64,000 nucleotides of DNA from Maribellus sediminis. GTDB lineage: Bacteria > Bacteroidota > Bacteroidia > Bacteroidales > Prolixibacteraceae. The stretch's first letter is position 1, and each line of letters starts with the position of its first letter. The DNA lies in contig NZ_WXUB01000003.1 in NCBI RefSeq assembly GCF_011799805.1, forward strand, positions 701,483-765,482, read 5' to 3'. Positions 1-8,187 of this stretch are shown one piece after another. The translations under genes were made by a program, and so were the position numbers. Under the pieces are notes generated by a model that did no database searches, was not told the DNA's origin, and worked only from the letters and a program-made list of their open reading frames with translations.

Positions 1-860
1 AGAAAATTTCCGGGGTGGGGATCGGCATGAAACTTTTTAAGCCGGTGGATCTGGAACATGTAAAAATCCCAAAGTGCCTGGCCTATTTTATTTGCCAGCG
101 TTTTATCGGTATTTCGTGCAGCAAACTCAGATATGTGCCTACCCTGTATCCAGTCCATGGTAATTATCCGTTCCGTCGACAGTTCCCGGTAATAATTCGG
201 AAAACACAGGTTGGGGATATGGCTGCACCGCTGTATGGTTTCGAGGCTTTGTTCCACTTCAAGAATATAGTTGGTCTCATCCAGCAATTTTTCTTCCACC
301 TCTTTGAAATAAACCTCCGAACCCTTTCCGCGAATGTTAAACAGTTTCATGGCCATGGGTTTCACCATTGCCAGGTCGCTGCTAATGCTTTCCGAAACAC
401 CCGGATACTGAATCTTGACTGCCAGGTCCTTTCCGTCTTTACGGGCTTTGTGTACCTGCCCAATACTGGCACCGTGCTTTGCATTGGGATCGAAGTCATC
501 AAATATCTCGTTGGGTGTTTTCCCAAAATATTTCTGAAAGGTTTTTACCACCAATGCAGCCGACAACGGCGGTACCGAGAACTGCGACAGCGAAAATTTT
601 TCGACATACGCTTCGGGCATGATGTTCTTTTCCATACTGAGCATTTGTGCCACCTTGAGTGCACTTCCTTTCAGGTTTTTTAGTCCGTCGTATATGTCTC
701 CGGCATTCGAGCGGTTCAGCTTTTCACGCGCGGCTTCTTCCGGCGAGTTAATTCTATCGCCGTAGTACTTCAGGTAGTTTATGCCCACTTTAGCACCGGT
801 TTGCAAAATTTTCGTGGCCCGCTCAATTTTCGAGGTTGGTATGCTGTCAATGGTTTTCAT
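1..860 (-). CDS. ABC1/UbiB (AarF) family atypical kinase, partial (C-terminus beyond window)
   Basis: Translating the minus strand from the ATG at 860 gives an open frame to the window edge, about 286 residues. It starts MKTIDSIPTSKIERATKI and contains the family's hallmark KxGQ-like segment (LKGSALKVAQMLSMEKN), an Ala/Gly-rich loop (GASIGQVHKA), an invariant-lysine strand (LAVKIQYPG), the ExD-like segment with LLDETNY, and the catalytic-loop start HADPHPGNF at the edge. These are known ABC1 kinase-like signatures (UbiB/COQ8/AarF), linked to quinone or isoprenoid lipid metabolism in other organisms. The start overlaps the stop of the upstream TetR gene by 4 bp (ATGA), so the two are probably translationally coupled. 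The substrate in this organism cannot be told. A plus-strand open frame over the same bases is a shadow. Confidence 0.88.
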   Translation of the reverse strand, partial: MKTIDSIPTSKIERATKILQTGAKVGINYLKYYGDRINSPEEAAREKLNRSNAGDIYDGLKNLKGSALKVAQMLSMEKNIMPEAYVEKFSLSQFSVPPLSAALVVKTFQKYFGKTPNEIFDDFDPNAKHGASIGQVHKARKDGKDLAVKIQYPGVSESISSDLAMVKPMAMKLFNIRGKGSEVYFKEVEEKLLDETNYILEVEQSLETIQRCSHIPNLCFPNYYRELSTERIITMDWIQGRHISEFAARNTDKTLANKIGQALWDFYMFQIHRLKKFHADPHPGNF

Positions 861-1510
861 ACCTTGCTCATTATTTTTTCGTAGTACAAAAATTTACCCA
901 GGTCGAATACTGAATTCAGGGTAGTTGCGTCAAGCAGTACAAAAGCAGTATTGATTGATTTCTCAATAAACAGATCGGTCTTTTCAAAATCGGGGGAATT
1001 ATCCTCGAGCCAGAACCGGAGTGTAAAAAGCAGTTGCGCCCAAGCTGAATCCCGAATACTTCGCATTTTCATTTTTTCGATTCGCTCGTGGGGGATTTCG
1101 GGGGTTTCAATCTCCAGTCCTGCAACAAATTCTGAAAAGGCTCTTTTTAACTCCGATAGCGAAGCCAGCATTTTGAGCTGACTTTTCTCCTTATTGAGTA
1201 ACAGAAGCACATAACTTCTGTTGGCTTTCAGTACCTCGAAAAATGTATAATAAAACGAAATCAATTTATTTTTTGCATCGAAATCGCGGTATTCCTGATT
1301 TTGGTTAAGTAGTTTCATGCTCTGTTCGAAGAAGGCCTTAAAAATAGCTTTCTCCAATGCTTCGAACGAGCCAAAGTACTTGTAGAAATCGGCCTCTTCC
1401 ATTTCCAGTTCCCGGGCAAAAGCATAAATGCTTGCCGGCCGTGTTCCCTTTTCAAGCATGTGATGCATGTATGCCGAAAGGATCGTCTCTGATGTTTTCT
1501 TGTTTTCCAT
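857..1510 (-). CDS. TetR/AcrR family transcriptional regulator
   Basis: This 217-residue protein has an N-terminal helix-turn-helix of TetR type at about residues 8-52: a helix, then PASIYAFARELEMEEADFYKYFGSF, where the FYKYF segment replaces the usual LYxYF recognition helix end. An all-helical ligand-binding half follows. Length fits the family. The gene is followed with a 4-bp overlap by the ABC1 kinase gene, so it probably regulates its own operon. The ligand is unknown. The upstream 200 bp (1511-1721) separate it from a divergent small gene and would hold both promoters. Confidence 0.85.
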   Translation of the reverse strand: MENKKTSETILSAYMHHMLEKGTRPASIYAFARELEMEEADFYKYFGSFEALEKAIFKAFFEQSMKLLNQNQEYRDFDAKNKLISFYYTFFEVLKANRSYVLLLLNKEKSQLKMLASLSELKRAFSEFVAGLEIETPEIPHERIEKMKMRSIRDSAWAQLLFTLRFWLEDNSPDFEKTDLFIEKSINTAFVLLDATTLNSVFDLGKFLYYEKIMSKV

Positions 1511-1721
1511 ATAGCAGAAACAGCATTAAAAACCAAAATGTTTAAAGGATTTCTCAAAAAGCTAAACAATACTGTGAAATACATTTGGCGGAACACACGA
1601 AAGTGCTGCAAATTAATATAGAGTGATACTGCCACTGTTGATGAGCGAAACTCTGCAACCATAATCCGGTGTGTTTACGTATCTTGGCTAACAGATAAAT
1701 CGAGGAATAAAAACAAATAAC

Positions 1722-1973
1722 ATGGCATTATCGAAAAACAGCGAAGAAGACAAGAAAAACAAGGATTCCGGGCAAAAAGAAGAATCGTGGATGGATAAGG
1801 CCAATGAATACATTGATGAAAAGGCCGAGCAACTGCACAAAAGCAGCACCTATCGTAAAGCGGATGAATCGTTAGAGAAAGCCACCAGGAAGCTCTTTCG
1901 TAAAGCCGGAATATTATGGGGGAAATCGGAGCGTTACCTCAAGGAAGGGAGAAAGGACAAAGATTCAGACTAA
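1722..1973 (+). CDS. small highly charged protein of unknown function
   Basis: The 83-residue product is dominated by Lys, Glu, Asp and Ser, with no signal peptide or membrane segment. The middle (WMDKANEYIDEKAEQLHKS, then a similar YRKADESLEKATRKLFRKAG) reads as two amphipathic helices with heptad-like spacing, so a small helical protein is likely. I do not recognise a family. It is divergent from the TetR-ABC1 operon and stands alone. A purine-rich stretch with ATG after AAATAAC is typical of Bacteroidota starts. Composition bias makes a chance frame possible, but codon use looks normal. Confidence 0.6.
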   Translation: MALSKNSEEDKKNKDSGQKEESWMDKANEYIDEKAEQLHKSSTYRKADESLEKATRKLFRKAGILWGKSERYLKEGRKDKDSD

Positions 1974-2211
1974 AAAAATATTGCGTACCAGATCCAACCA
2001 GGATGCGACAATTCTCTTTTCATGCTTGCCGGTTTTGGTTTTTCTTCTGTATCCAATCCGCAGAATATTGTTCTTACCAAATACAGAACGTTTCGTCGAC
2101 CTGCCAGCATCCACCCCTTTCCTAACGTTCTAAAAATTCGTAACTTGAATAGTATCTCCTACCCGTTGAGTTGCAGTTAGCCAGTTTATTGTTTCACCTA
2201 AATTTAGTATC

Positions 2212-2976
2212 ATGAAGAAATTTTCCTTACTACTCGTAATGTGTCTCTTTGCAGGTGCATTTTTCGTTAACACCACACAAGCACAGGAATCTGACGACCC
2301 GGGGCTTATTTTTCTTATGGAAGAGTTTGTGGCTCCTGCCGACATGGCTGAATTCTGGAAAGTGCAGCAGGAAGCGTTCGACCTCTTCGATGAACTGGAC
2401 TTTAACTTTACCATTTGGGCTTATCAAACCAGCGAAAATTCGTTTTACTGGGCCATGCCTATGAAGAACTTTGCCGGTATCGACAAGATTTATGGTGACA
2501 TGATGAAGTACAGTCAGCTGATGAAAGAAAACGGATACGATGGCGATGCCAAATTCCGGGATATTTCCAACATTAGCCAGTCGGTGGTGATGTGGAATAA
2601 AGAGCTGTCGTACCATCCCGATGGTGTAAGCGACGAAGGAAAAGGTTTTCATGAATGGACGTTTATGTACCTGAAATCGGGTCACGAAAAGGAAGCTGCC
2701 GATGCTGCTAAAAAGTACATCGAATTTTATAAAAATATTGATTCAGATTATTCCTGGGATATTTACCAGGTGGTATTTGGCGAACACACTCCCTGCTGGA
2801 TACTCGAAGTTCAGGCCGAAAGTGAGGCTGCTTTAAGAGAGACGGAAGATGCCCTGATGAAAGAATACCGCGATGATTTTAGAAAACTCTGGCAAAATAT
2901 GGTGCAGCATGTGCGAACGATAGAAACCAAAAAAGGCTGGTACCTTTCAGCTTGGTCGAGGCAGGCTGAGGAATAG
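2212..2976 (+). CDS. secreted protein of unknown function, paralogue of the gene at 31281-32054
   Basis: The 254-residue protein begins with a signal peptide (MKKFSLLLVMCLFAGAFFV, cleavage near TQAQE). The mature part appears to be two related halves, each starting with a strand that holds an aromatic or acidic pattern and followed by a long helix: FLMEEFVAPADMAEFWKVQQ near residue 35 and FHEWTFMYLKSGHEKEAADA near residue 147. This resembles duplicated ferredoxin-like or dimeric alpha-beta barrel (NIPSNAP/ABM-like) domains, which is an inference only. The full-length paralogue elsewhere in the window shares MEEFVAP, NSFYW, LSYHP, EWTF, GHEK and KGW. Probably periplasmic or exported. Monocistronic. 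Confidence 0.72.
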   Translation: MKKFSLLLVMCLFAGAFFVNTTQAQESDDPGLIFLMEEFVAPADMAEFWKVQQEAFDLFDELDFNFTIWAYQTSENSFYWAMPMKNFAGIDKIYGDMMKYSQLMKENGYDGDAKFRDISNISQSVVMWNKELSYHPDGVSDEGKGFHEWTFMYLKSGHEKEAADAAKKYIEFYKNIDSDYSWDIYQVVFGEHTPCWILEVQAESEAALRETEDALMKEYRDDFRKLWQNMVQHVRTIETKKGWYLSAWSRQAEE

Positions 2977-3111
2977 TTTACCAGTCTGATCAATTCTCGT
3001 TTCAAGGTTAGCCCCCTTGATTTACGATACAACAAAACCACCTTCCCGGAAACTCGTATAAAGCAGCGTGAATAATACCAGGAGCGATTGTAAGAACGTA
3101 TTCAAAATAAA

Positions 3112-3933
3112 ATGAAACAGCTTTTATTATTCATCCTGGCAGTTTGTATGCTGGGCTGTTGGGCACCCCCACTTTCAGCACAAAAGCAAAACGACATTAT
3201 CATCGACAAGGATCTGGAAGCCCATTCGAAACCGTTAAAGATCAAACTTGGCACCCAGACTTTTAGCAAAATGGCTAAATATAAGTTTGGTGATTATGCC
3301 GTAGTTGAAGGTAAAGTGGGATGGACGACTACCACGGGAGGTTCGAACCTGTTTGAAACAAAAGCTGAATCGCAAACCAAAAACAAGTTTTCATTCATAA
3401 TGGCCGATAAGACCTCAAACACAGCAACCCTTAATGCAGCTTATAACCTGAAGATAAAAGCAAAAATGGAGCAGGAAGTATTTCCCCTGTTTTATGTTGG
3501 GGAGGATGAACTGTTGCTCAGCGAAGAGAATTTTACAGCCGCCCTGTTTCTGAATAAGGATACTTCGAACCTGTGGCTTTTGGTAATGAAAAAATCGTTT
3601 GGTACTCAGTCGGAGGACCCGGGTGGAGCTTTTCTTACAAGCAGGGAAAGAAAGATCCTCATTGTCTCCGCATCTTCCAATATGCCCAATGCCGTTCAGC
3701 AACGCATGCTGCCGGCGCGGGGTTATCAGTTTATGGAAGGCGAAACCGTATTGTCGGCCATGCAGTACCTGGGGGCCGGTGCACTTGGGATGAACAAATG
3801 TTATGTCTGGCTAAGGGATGAACTCGATTCCGAAACCAAACTGGTTCTTTCAGCGGCCATGACCGCACTCCTGCATAAAGAGCTGAGCGAAATGGATGGC
3901 ATGAATAGTCCAGATATATTTGATGATGAATAG
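3112..3933 (+). CDS. secreted protein of unknown function
   Basis: This 273-residue protein has a signal peptide (MKQLLLFILAVCMLGCWAPPLSAQ). The cysteine lies inside the hydrophobic segment at LGCW, but the downstream SAQ site is a better signal peptidase I site, so a lipoprotein is less likely. The mature protein is mixed alpha/beta, with TFSKMAKYKFGDYAVVEGKVGW early and a helical C-terminus. I recognise no motif. It lies 135 bp after the previous gene on the same strand and may be co-regulated with it, but a joint transcript is not evident. Confidence 0.65.
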   Translation: MKQLLLFILAVCMLGCWAPPLSAQKQNDIIIDKDLEAHSKPLKIKLGTQTFSKMAKYKFGDYAVVEGKVGWTTTTGGSNLFETKAESQTKNKFSFIMADKTSNTATLNAAYNLKIKAKMEQEVFPLFYVGEDELLLSEENFTAALFLNKDTSNLWLLVMKKSFGTQSEDPGGAFLTSRERKILIVSASSNMPNAVQQRMLPARGYQFMEGETVLSAMQYLGAGALGMNKCYVWLRDELDSETKLVLSAAMTALLHKELSEMDGMNSPDIFDDE

Positions 3934-4293
3934 TTTGCTCGGGTTTGAAATGAGAAGTAGAAAAGGCAGTCCAAATCCGAAAGGGTTTTTCCGATAAACC
4001 CGGAACAGTCTTTTCGAACTTGGGGAGTTTCTGGTTTCTTACTGGGGAAAATCAAAATGTTAACTGGAATTATCCATTATATCTTGCTGAGCATTATAAT
4101 CTAAAAAGTGATTCACGGAATTATACCATTCCAGCACTTCTTTTTTTTTTAAGTTTTGTCCCTAAAGGTGAGGGAACGGTCAAGAACTTTTTCACAAACC
4201 TGTTGTTGTTTTGTATAGGTCAGATAATCAGCAGTTTTCTATGCATGGATGTTTGGCTCCGCTTTCAACAACGCCGATACAAAAACTAAGCTT

Positions 4294-5388
4294 ATGCCTA
4301 TCTACATGGATCGACACGATGTTTCAGCCGAGGTAACAGCCGAAAATGTGGCGGAATTACATCAGCAGGATTTGAAAGTTCAACACAAATTCGATTGCCG
4401 GGGACTTACTTACTGGTTCGACGATTTACGGAAAACGGCGTTTTGTTTGATTGAAGCGCCCAGTGCCGAGAAATTGAAACAAATGCACGACCATGCGCAT
4501 GGCGAAGTTCCGCACCGCATCATCGAAGTGGATCCGTCTATTGTTGAATCATTTCTGGGCAGGATAGAGGATCCCGTAAAAGCCAAAGATACCCGCCTGA
4601 ACATCATTAACGATCCTGCTTTCCGGATTATAATGGCCATTGAACCGGCTTTGAATTCGTATAAAGACTACAGTAAAGAGTTGCTTCAACGGCAGAGCGA
4701 AAACTACAAAAAGCACATCAGTGAAACGGTTCCGGAATTTGGAGGCCGGATTGTAAGCAATAAGGAAAACCGTTTTCTGGTATCGTTTACCTCAGTTACA
4801 AAAGCTGTAGAGTGCGCGCTTCAGCTTGAGTCGGGAGTTAAGGGAAAAGCAGTGGACGAACTACCTGATCTGAAAATCGGATTGAGTGCCGGAGTTCCTG
4901 TCACCGAAAAAAAGGCCCTGTTCGAAGATACCGTAAAGCTGGCCGAAAGCATGTGTTTTCTGAATGCCGGGATCAGCATTTCCGAGGAAATTAACGATCT
5001 GTACCGAAGCGAGAATTTGCATCATACTTCTTTTGGCAAGCGGATTTTTGTGCTGTCGGAAGCCGATCAGCAGTTTTTAAGTGGTCTGGTTGAATTTACA
5101 GAAAATGCCTGGACCGATACCGGCCTGAACGTTGTAGATTTCGAGCGGCACCTGGCTTTAAGCAAATCGAAATTGTACCGGAAAATGACAGCCCTTATCG
5201 GTACTTCTCCCAATGGTTTTCTGATGCACTACCGTGTAAAGCGTATCAGGGAGCAGTTGCATAAAAAGAACAGCAACATTGCTGAAGTTGCTTATAACGG
5301 AGGGTTTAACAGCCCATCGTATTTTGCAAAATGTTTTAGCAAAGTATACGGCCTGACTCCTTCGGCCTATAAGCGTTTATGGGTGTAA
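4294..5388 (+). CDS. AraC family regulator with N-terminal DUF4242 domain and cyclase-like middle domain
   Basis: I chose the ATG at 4294 over an in-frame ATG at 4249 because MPIYMDRHDV is the usual start of this family. The 364-residue product has three parts. Residues 1 to about 90 match DUF4242 (the SCO4226-like nickel-binding fold), with RHDV, a CRGL segment and HAHGEVPHRI carrying several His. Residues about 115-255 read like a degenerate nucleotide-cyclase or GGDEF-type fold (FGGRIVSNKENRFLVSFTSVTKAVECALQLE, then LKIGLSAG). Residues about 270-364 are a standard AraC double HTH (LALSKSKLYRKM, then IAEVAYNGGFNSPSYFAKCF). It probably senses a small ligand or metal. The haemoglobin gene downstream is the obvious target, because two AraC-like direct repeats precede it. 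Confidence 0.85.
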   Translation: MPIYMDRHDVSAEVTAENVAELHQQDLKVQHKFDCRGLTYWFDDLRKTAFCLIEAPSAEKLKQMHDHAHGEVPHRIIEVDPSIVESFLGRIEDPVKAKDTRLNIINDPAFRIIMAIEPALNSYKDYSKELLQRQSENYKKHISETVPEFGGRIVSNKENRFLVSFTSVTKAVECALQLESGVKGKAVDELPDLKIGLSAGVPVTEKKALFEDTVKLAESMCFLNAGISISEEINDLYRSENLHHTSFGKRIFVLSEADQQFLSGLVEFTENAWTDTGLNVVDFERHLALSKSKLYRKMTALIGTSPNGFLMHYRVKRIREQLHKKNSNIAEVAYNGGFNSPSYFAKCFSKVYGLTPSAYKRLWV

Positions 5389-5408
5389 CATCGGCCTGAT
5401 ATCCGGCC

Positions 5409-5474
5409 TGAACCAAATGTGTCATCCTTTGAACCAAAAGTGGGACTTGTTTCAACACTACTGCCGTAATTTTG
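5409..5474 (+). promoter_or_regulatory. AraC-type direct repeats and promoter of the truncated haemoglobin gene
   Basis: Two 13-bp direct repeats, TGAACCAAATGTG at 5409-5421 and TGAACCAAAAGTG at 5430-5442, differ at one base and have a 21-bp period, exactly two helix turns. Four bases later comes TTG (5447-5449), then 17 bp, then TAATTTTG (5467-5474), which matches the Bacteroidota -7 consensus TAnnTTTG. Direct half-sites with about 21-bp spacing just upstream of the -33 box are how AraC-family activators are known to bind. The AraC gene ends 20 bp upstream. The promoter would give a leader of about 185 nt. Confidence 0.6.
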
Positions 5475-5489
5475 AATCAGTGAGACTCT

Positions 5490-5507
5490 GATTTTGTGCG
5501 CAAAATC
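5490..5507. repeat. short inverted repeat in the leader of the haemoglobin gene
   Basis: Arms GATTTTG and CAAAATC flank a TGCG loop, 16 bp downstream of the proposed -7 box. It could be a regulator site or a hairpin in the leader; I cannot tell which. Confidence 0.4.
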
Positions 5508-5665
5508 ATTTAGCCGAACTGATCCCGGGTATTTGGCGAGGGATCTCTTGGGTTTTATTTCACGCATCTTGCATATAGGAGTTTCTTATAACGCTGATAA
5601 AAATTTCTTTATGAAAATTTTACAAGGCGGGTAAAACGATATTCATCAAACTAAAATACTGTAAA

Positions 5666-6061
5666 ATGGAAACAACAAAAGAAGTTGAAAAAGCGACCTT
5701 ATTCGAACGTCTGGGCGGAACTGCCGGGATAACTGCAATTGTCGACGAGGTGGTTCAAACACACATGGAAAATCCGGCTATCAGCGCGCGTTTTATGCCA
5801 TATGGCGAGCAGCCCGAACGGCTGGCTGTGATCAAAAAGCACACCGTCGATTTTTTTAGTGCCGGTAGCGGAGGAGCGGCCGAATACAAAGGCCGTTCGA
5901 TGGAAGAAACGCACACAGGGATGAACATCAGCCGTGAGGAATACACCCATGTGATGGACGACATCATGCTGGTACTCGGTAATCATGGCATGAGCGAGGA
6001 CACTAAAAAAGAAGTGCTCTACATCCTTTGGTCGTTACGCGATATGATCATCGCACGCTAG
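5666..6061 (+). CDS. truncated haemoglobin, group 1-like
   Basis: The 131-residue protein begins with the family signature LFERLGGTAGITAIVDEVV and has the proximal histidine in ETHTGMNIS (His83), the F8 position. It also has FMPYGEQPERLAVIKKHTVDFF in the E-helix region. Truncated haemoglobins bind haem and handle oxygen or nitric oxide in the cytoplasm. Length is typical. The gene is single and follows the DUF4242-AraC gene. Its promoter region carries two direct repeats that suggest control by that regulator. Confidence 0.9.
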   Translation: METTKEVEKATLFERLGGTAGITAIVDEVVQTHMENPAISARFMPYGEQPERLAVIKKHTVDFFSAGSGGAAEYKGRSMEETHTGMNISREEYTHVMDDIMLVLGNHGMSEDTKKEVLYILWSLRDMIIAR

Positions 6062-6069
6062 AATCTGCT

Positions 6070-6239
6070 CCTCGTTTGCAACAGCCTGTCCCGAATTGTT
6101 CGGGCTGGGGTAAACAACAGGTCGTTTGTAACGACAAGCCGACATAAATCAATTTGTAAGCATATATATTTATGGTCAGCAAAAAAGGTCGATGCAATCG
6201 ACATGCTATTAACCCCTCGGCACAGACGAGGGGTAGAAG
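6070..6239 (+). repeat. dispersed palindromic repeat, family A, copy 1
   Basis: The unit starts CCTCGTTTGCAACAGCCTG, has a spacer with AACAACAGGTCGTTTG, then the inverted repeat GTCGATGCAATCGAC, and ends AACCCCTCGGCACAGACGAG followed by GGGTAG. Other copies lie at 8910-9061, 11588-11652 (right end only), 15059-15162 and 16986-17155 (reverse). CCCCTCGT near the left and ACGAGGGG at the right end make the whole unit foldable. Confidence 0.75.
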
Positions 6240-6249
6240 GGTACTTACT

Positions 6250-6288
6250 ATCAGGCCTTCAAGGTTACTGTAACCTTGAAGGCCTGAT
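6250..6288. repeat. perfect 39-bp palindrome (CCTTCAAGGT hairpin family)
   Basis: Two perfect 19-base arms beginning ATCAGGCCTTCAAGG surround a single T. Related hairpins built on CCTTCAAGGT or CCTTCGAGGT occur at 7097-7131 and 9114-9146. Near this copy it may serve as a terminator between the plus-strand haemoglobin gene and the minus-strand gene at 6368-6799, though no T-run follows. Confidence 0.7.
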
Positions 6289-6367
6289 TCTAACAGGAGC
6301 GGTTGAAAGTTTTAATACGCATTTTTACATTAGCGATTACTTAAAACCTATTTCAAATATTAATGGC

Positions 6368-6799
6368 TTAGAGGCAAATCCATTCGCCGGTTCCATTATC
6401 AAATTCAACTGTCACTTCTCCCTGAGCATTTACGGATATATGGTAGGTGGTTTTGGCCATGGCAATCGGAACACCTTCGCACTTAATAATACTTATTGCG
6501 GTATTTGTTTCGGTATATGCCTTACCCTTATACGTTTTCCAATTCCAGTTTTGAACCAGGCGCCATGAGTATTCTTTACCCGATTCGCCAACATAGGTTC
6601 CTTCATATCTGAACTGGTATTTGTTATTCCAAACGCTTACTATATACGACTCCGTTCCGGTAACTAAGTCGTCGGTGCACACCATGTAATCTACATAATC
6701 GTAAGAACCGGTGTACACGGTTTTCATTTGAGCAGTGGTACTTGAGGCAATCAAGAGAAGAATTGCCATTGTTGCTAACAGAACTCCAGATTTTTTCAT
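6368..6799 (-). CDS. small secreted protein of unknown function
   Basis: The 143-residue product has a clear signal peptide (MKKSGVLLATMAILLLIASSTTAQ). The mature part of about 120 residues is rich in Tyr, Thr and Gly and reads as beta strands (YTGSYDYVDYMVCTDDLVTG and FRYEGTYVGESGKEY). It has three Cys, one of them close to the C-terminus (WICL). I recognise no family. It stands alone, with hairpins on both sides. Confidence 0.65.
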   Translation of the reverse strand: MKKSGVLLATMAILLLIASSTTAQMKTVYTGSYDYVDYMVCTDDLVTGTESYIVSVWNNKYQFRYEGTYVGESGKEYSWRLVQNWNWKTYKGKAYTETNTAISIIKCEGVPIAMAKTTYHISVNAQGEVTVEFDNGTGEWICL

Positions 6800-7096
6800 A
6801 GTTGTAAAGTTTAAATGAATAATGTAGTTGTACTCTGGTAGTCTGAAACAACTTAAATGGGCATGAACAAACAGCGCAAAACGAATAATGAGTGTTAGTA
6901 TAATTGTGTATCCAATTAATTTTTCAGAATGGTTTACGATTTAAAAATTATGCTGTGTTATACGAAGGAAGCACCCAATTGTTCGGGTTCGTGTAAACAG
7001 GTTGGAATACTCCTTCGATAGTTCGAATTTGTAATTTTTACCTCAGCAATTGCCTGAAATTTTATTCACCATTTTTAGTATGGCCCGCAGAAATTG
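6800..7096. other. intergenic stretch, AT-rich, no gene seen
   Basis: This is upstream of the minus-strand gene ending at 6799 and must hold its promoter. I see no repeat family and no convincing small gene up to the hairpin at 7097. Confidence 0.5.
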
Positions 7097-7131
7097 AGGA
7101 CCTTCAAGGTAAGAGAAACCTTGAAGGTCCT
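7097..7131 (-). terminator. hairpin downstream of the 7162-7752 gene
   Basis: The arms AGGACCTTCAAGGT and ACCTTGAAGGTCCT are perfectly complementary over 14 bp with a 7-base loop. It lies 31 bp past the stop of the minus-strand lipoprotein gene, so a transcript end is plausible. There is no long T-run, and it belongs to the same hairpin family as 6250-6288 and 9114-9146, so it may simply be a dispersed repeat. Confidence 0.5.
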
Positions 7132-7161
7132 ATTTCAAATTTACGAGGTGTTTAACCGGAT

Positions 7162-7752
7162 TTATCTTTTCCCTTTCTTCAATGTTAAATGTCCTTCGCT
7201 CCAGAAATCGGTTCTGAATTCTGTTCCGTCGCCAACATAAACATAAGCGTTGGTTAAGGCCATGCCCATGGCACCATCAAAGCGGCCGGTTCCGCCCATG
7301 AAATACATGGTATCGTTAAAGTGGGCCACATAACCATCAATGTCCGATCCGGGAAGCACCTGTCCGGATGGAACATCAATAAAAAGCGTGTCGCCATTAT
7401 CGGCAACAAAATACCCTAGTTCGGTTAAGGCATATTCGCTGGTTGCCATATCAACACAGAAAGTCATAAAGGTGGTCATTTCTCCCAGGTGGGTAATGTC
7501 GCCTGCTCCCATCATGGTCTCTCTAAAATGACCATCATCGCAGGCTTCACCTGTGCCCGGTGGCATAGCACGCCATACCGAGAATTCGGCCTTAAACGGT
7601 ACCGTCACCATTTTGTCGGCACCCGTTTTATCGGCGCCATACATGTTACCACTTTTCAGGTCGACGATTTGCGACTCGTCAACAGCTTCTGAGCATGCCA
7701 ATACCAATCCCAGGCAGCATGCTGCTAACAGCAATGTTCTCAATTTTTTCAT
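7162..7752 (-). CDS. putative lipoprotein of unknown function
   Basis: The 196-residue protein has a lipoprotein signal (MKKLRTLLLAACCLGLVLAC, lipid Cys20 in the LVLACS lipobox). The mature part begins SEAVDESQIVDLKSG and then reads as a small beta-rich domain with PFKAEFSVW, GHFRETMMGAGDITHLGEMT and a final GGTGRFDGAMGMALTNAYVY. The GGTGRF..A.G segment resembles the end of small barrel domains of allene-oxide-cyclase or dirigent type, which is a tentative comparison. Probably anchored in the outer membrane or periplasm. Monocistronic. Confidence 0.7.
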   Translation of the reverse strand: MKKLRTLLLAACCLGLVLACSEAVDESQIVDLKSGNMYGADKTGADKMVTVPFKAEFSVWRAMPPGTGEACDDGHFRETMMGAGDITHLGEMTTFMTFCVDMATSEYALTELGYFVADNGDTLFIDVPSGQVLPGSDIDGYVAHFNDTMYFMGGTGRFDGAMGMALTNAYVYVGDGTEFRTDFWSEGHLTLKKGKR

Positions 7753-8143
7753 ACCTGTAGTTTTTAGTTCAACAAAAGCTACCGGTTGCTATCCAACTAA
7801 TTGGGTGATCTTATTTTTTATCCTAAATTCAATAACGTAATCCAATTAAACCGCAGGCCGAAATCCCGGTTATCTTGCGCTGCTGATTTATAGTTTGTGG
7901 AGGTATTTCAGTTCTGTTCTTCAGACCTAAACCGGGAATAAAACGATGTTAAGATTATTCAAGTTCTCGAAAACTGTATTAAAAGATACAGATAATTACA
8001 TCAAGAATGAATTTAAATAATATTGCTTGACGTTCGTATTGGGTTGTTGTTCAGCGGTTAAAAAGGTGTTTGGATAATTTAAGTACTGTACAATACTGTC
8101 ATCAAACAGCTGTAAATTGCCTGAAAATGATCGTTGGATTCCT
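7753..8143. other. intergenic stretch between divergent genes, no gene seen
   Basis: It separates the divergent lipoprotein and MerR genes. It is AT-rich with no repeat family member. Promoters for both genes are expected here. I found only the MerR -7 element at its right edge. Confidence 0.5.
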
Positions 8144-8151
8144 TAACTTTG
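8144..8151 (+). promoter_or_regulatory. -7 promoter element for the MerR-family gene
   Basis: TAACTTTG matches the Bacteroidota -7 consensus TAnnTTTG and lies 36 bp before the ATG at 8188. It also argues against the in-frame ATG at 8134, which would lie upstream of the element. A TTG at 8117-8119 is a possible but loosely spaced -33 box. Confidence 0.45.
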
Positions 8152-8187
8152 AATTACGATTTTTTGTATCGTATAATCCACATTCCA

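Noticed and set aside
15..683. Plus-strand open frame of 222 codons
   Set aside because: It lies antisense to the ABC1 kinase frame, which has clear family motifs. The plus-strand reading has no domain and no start support.
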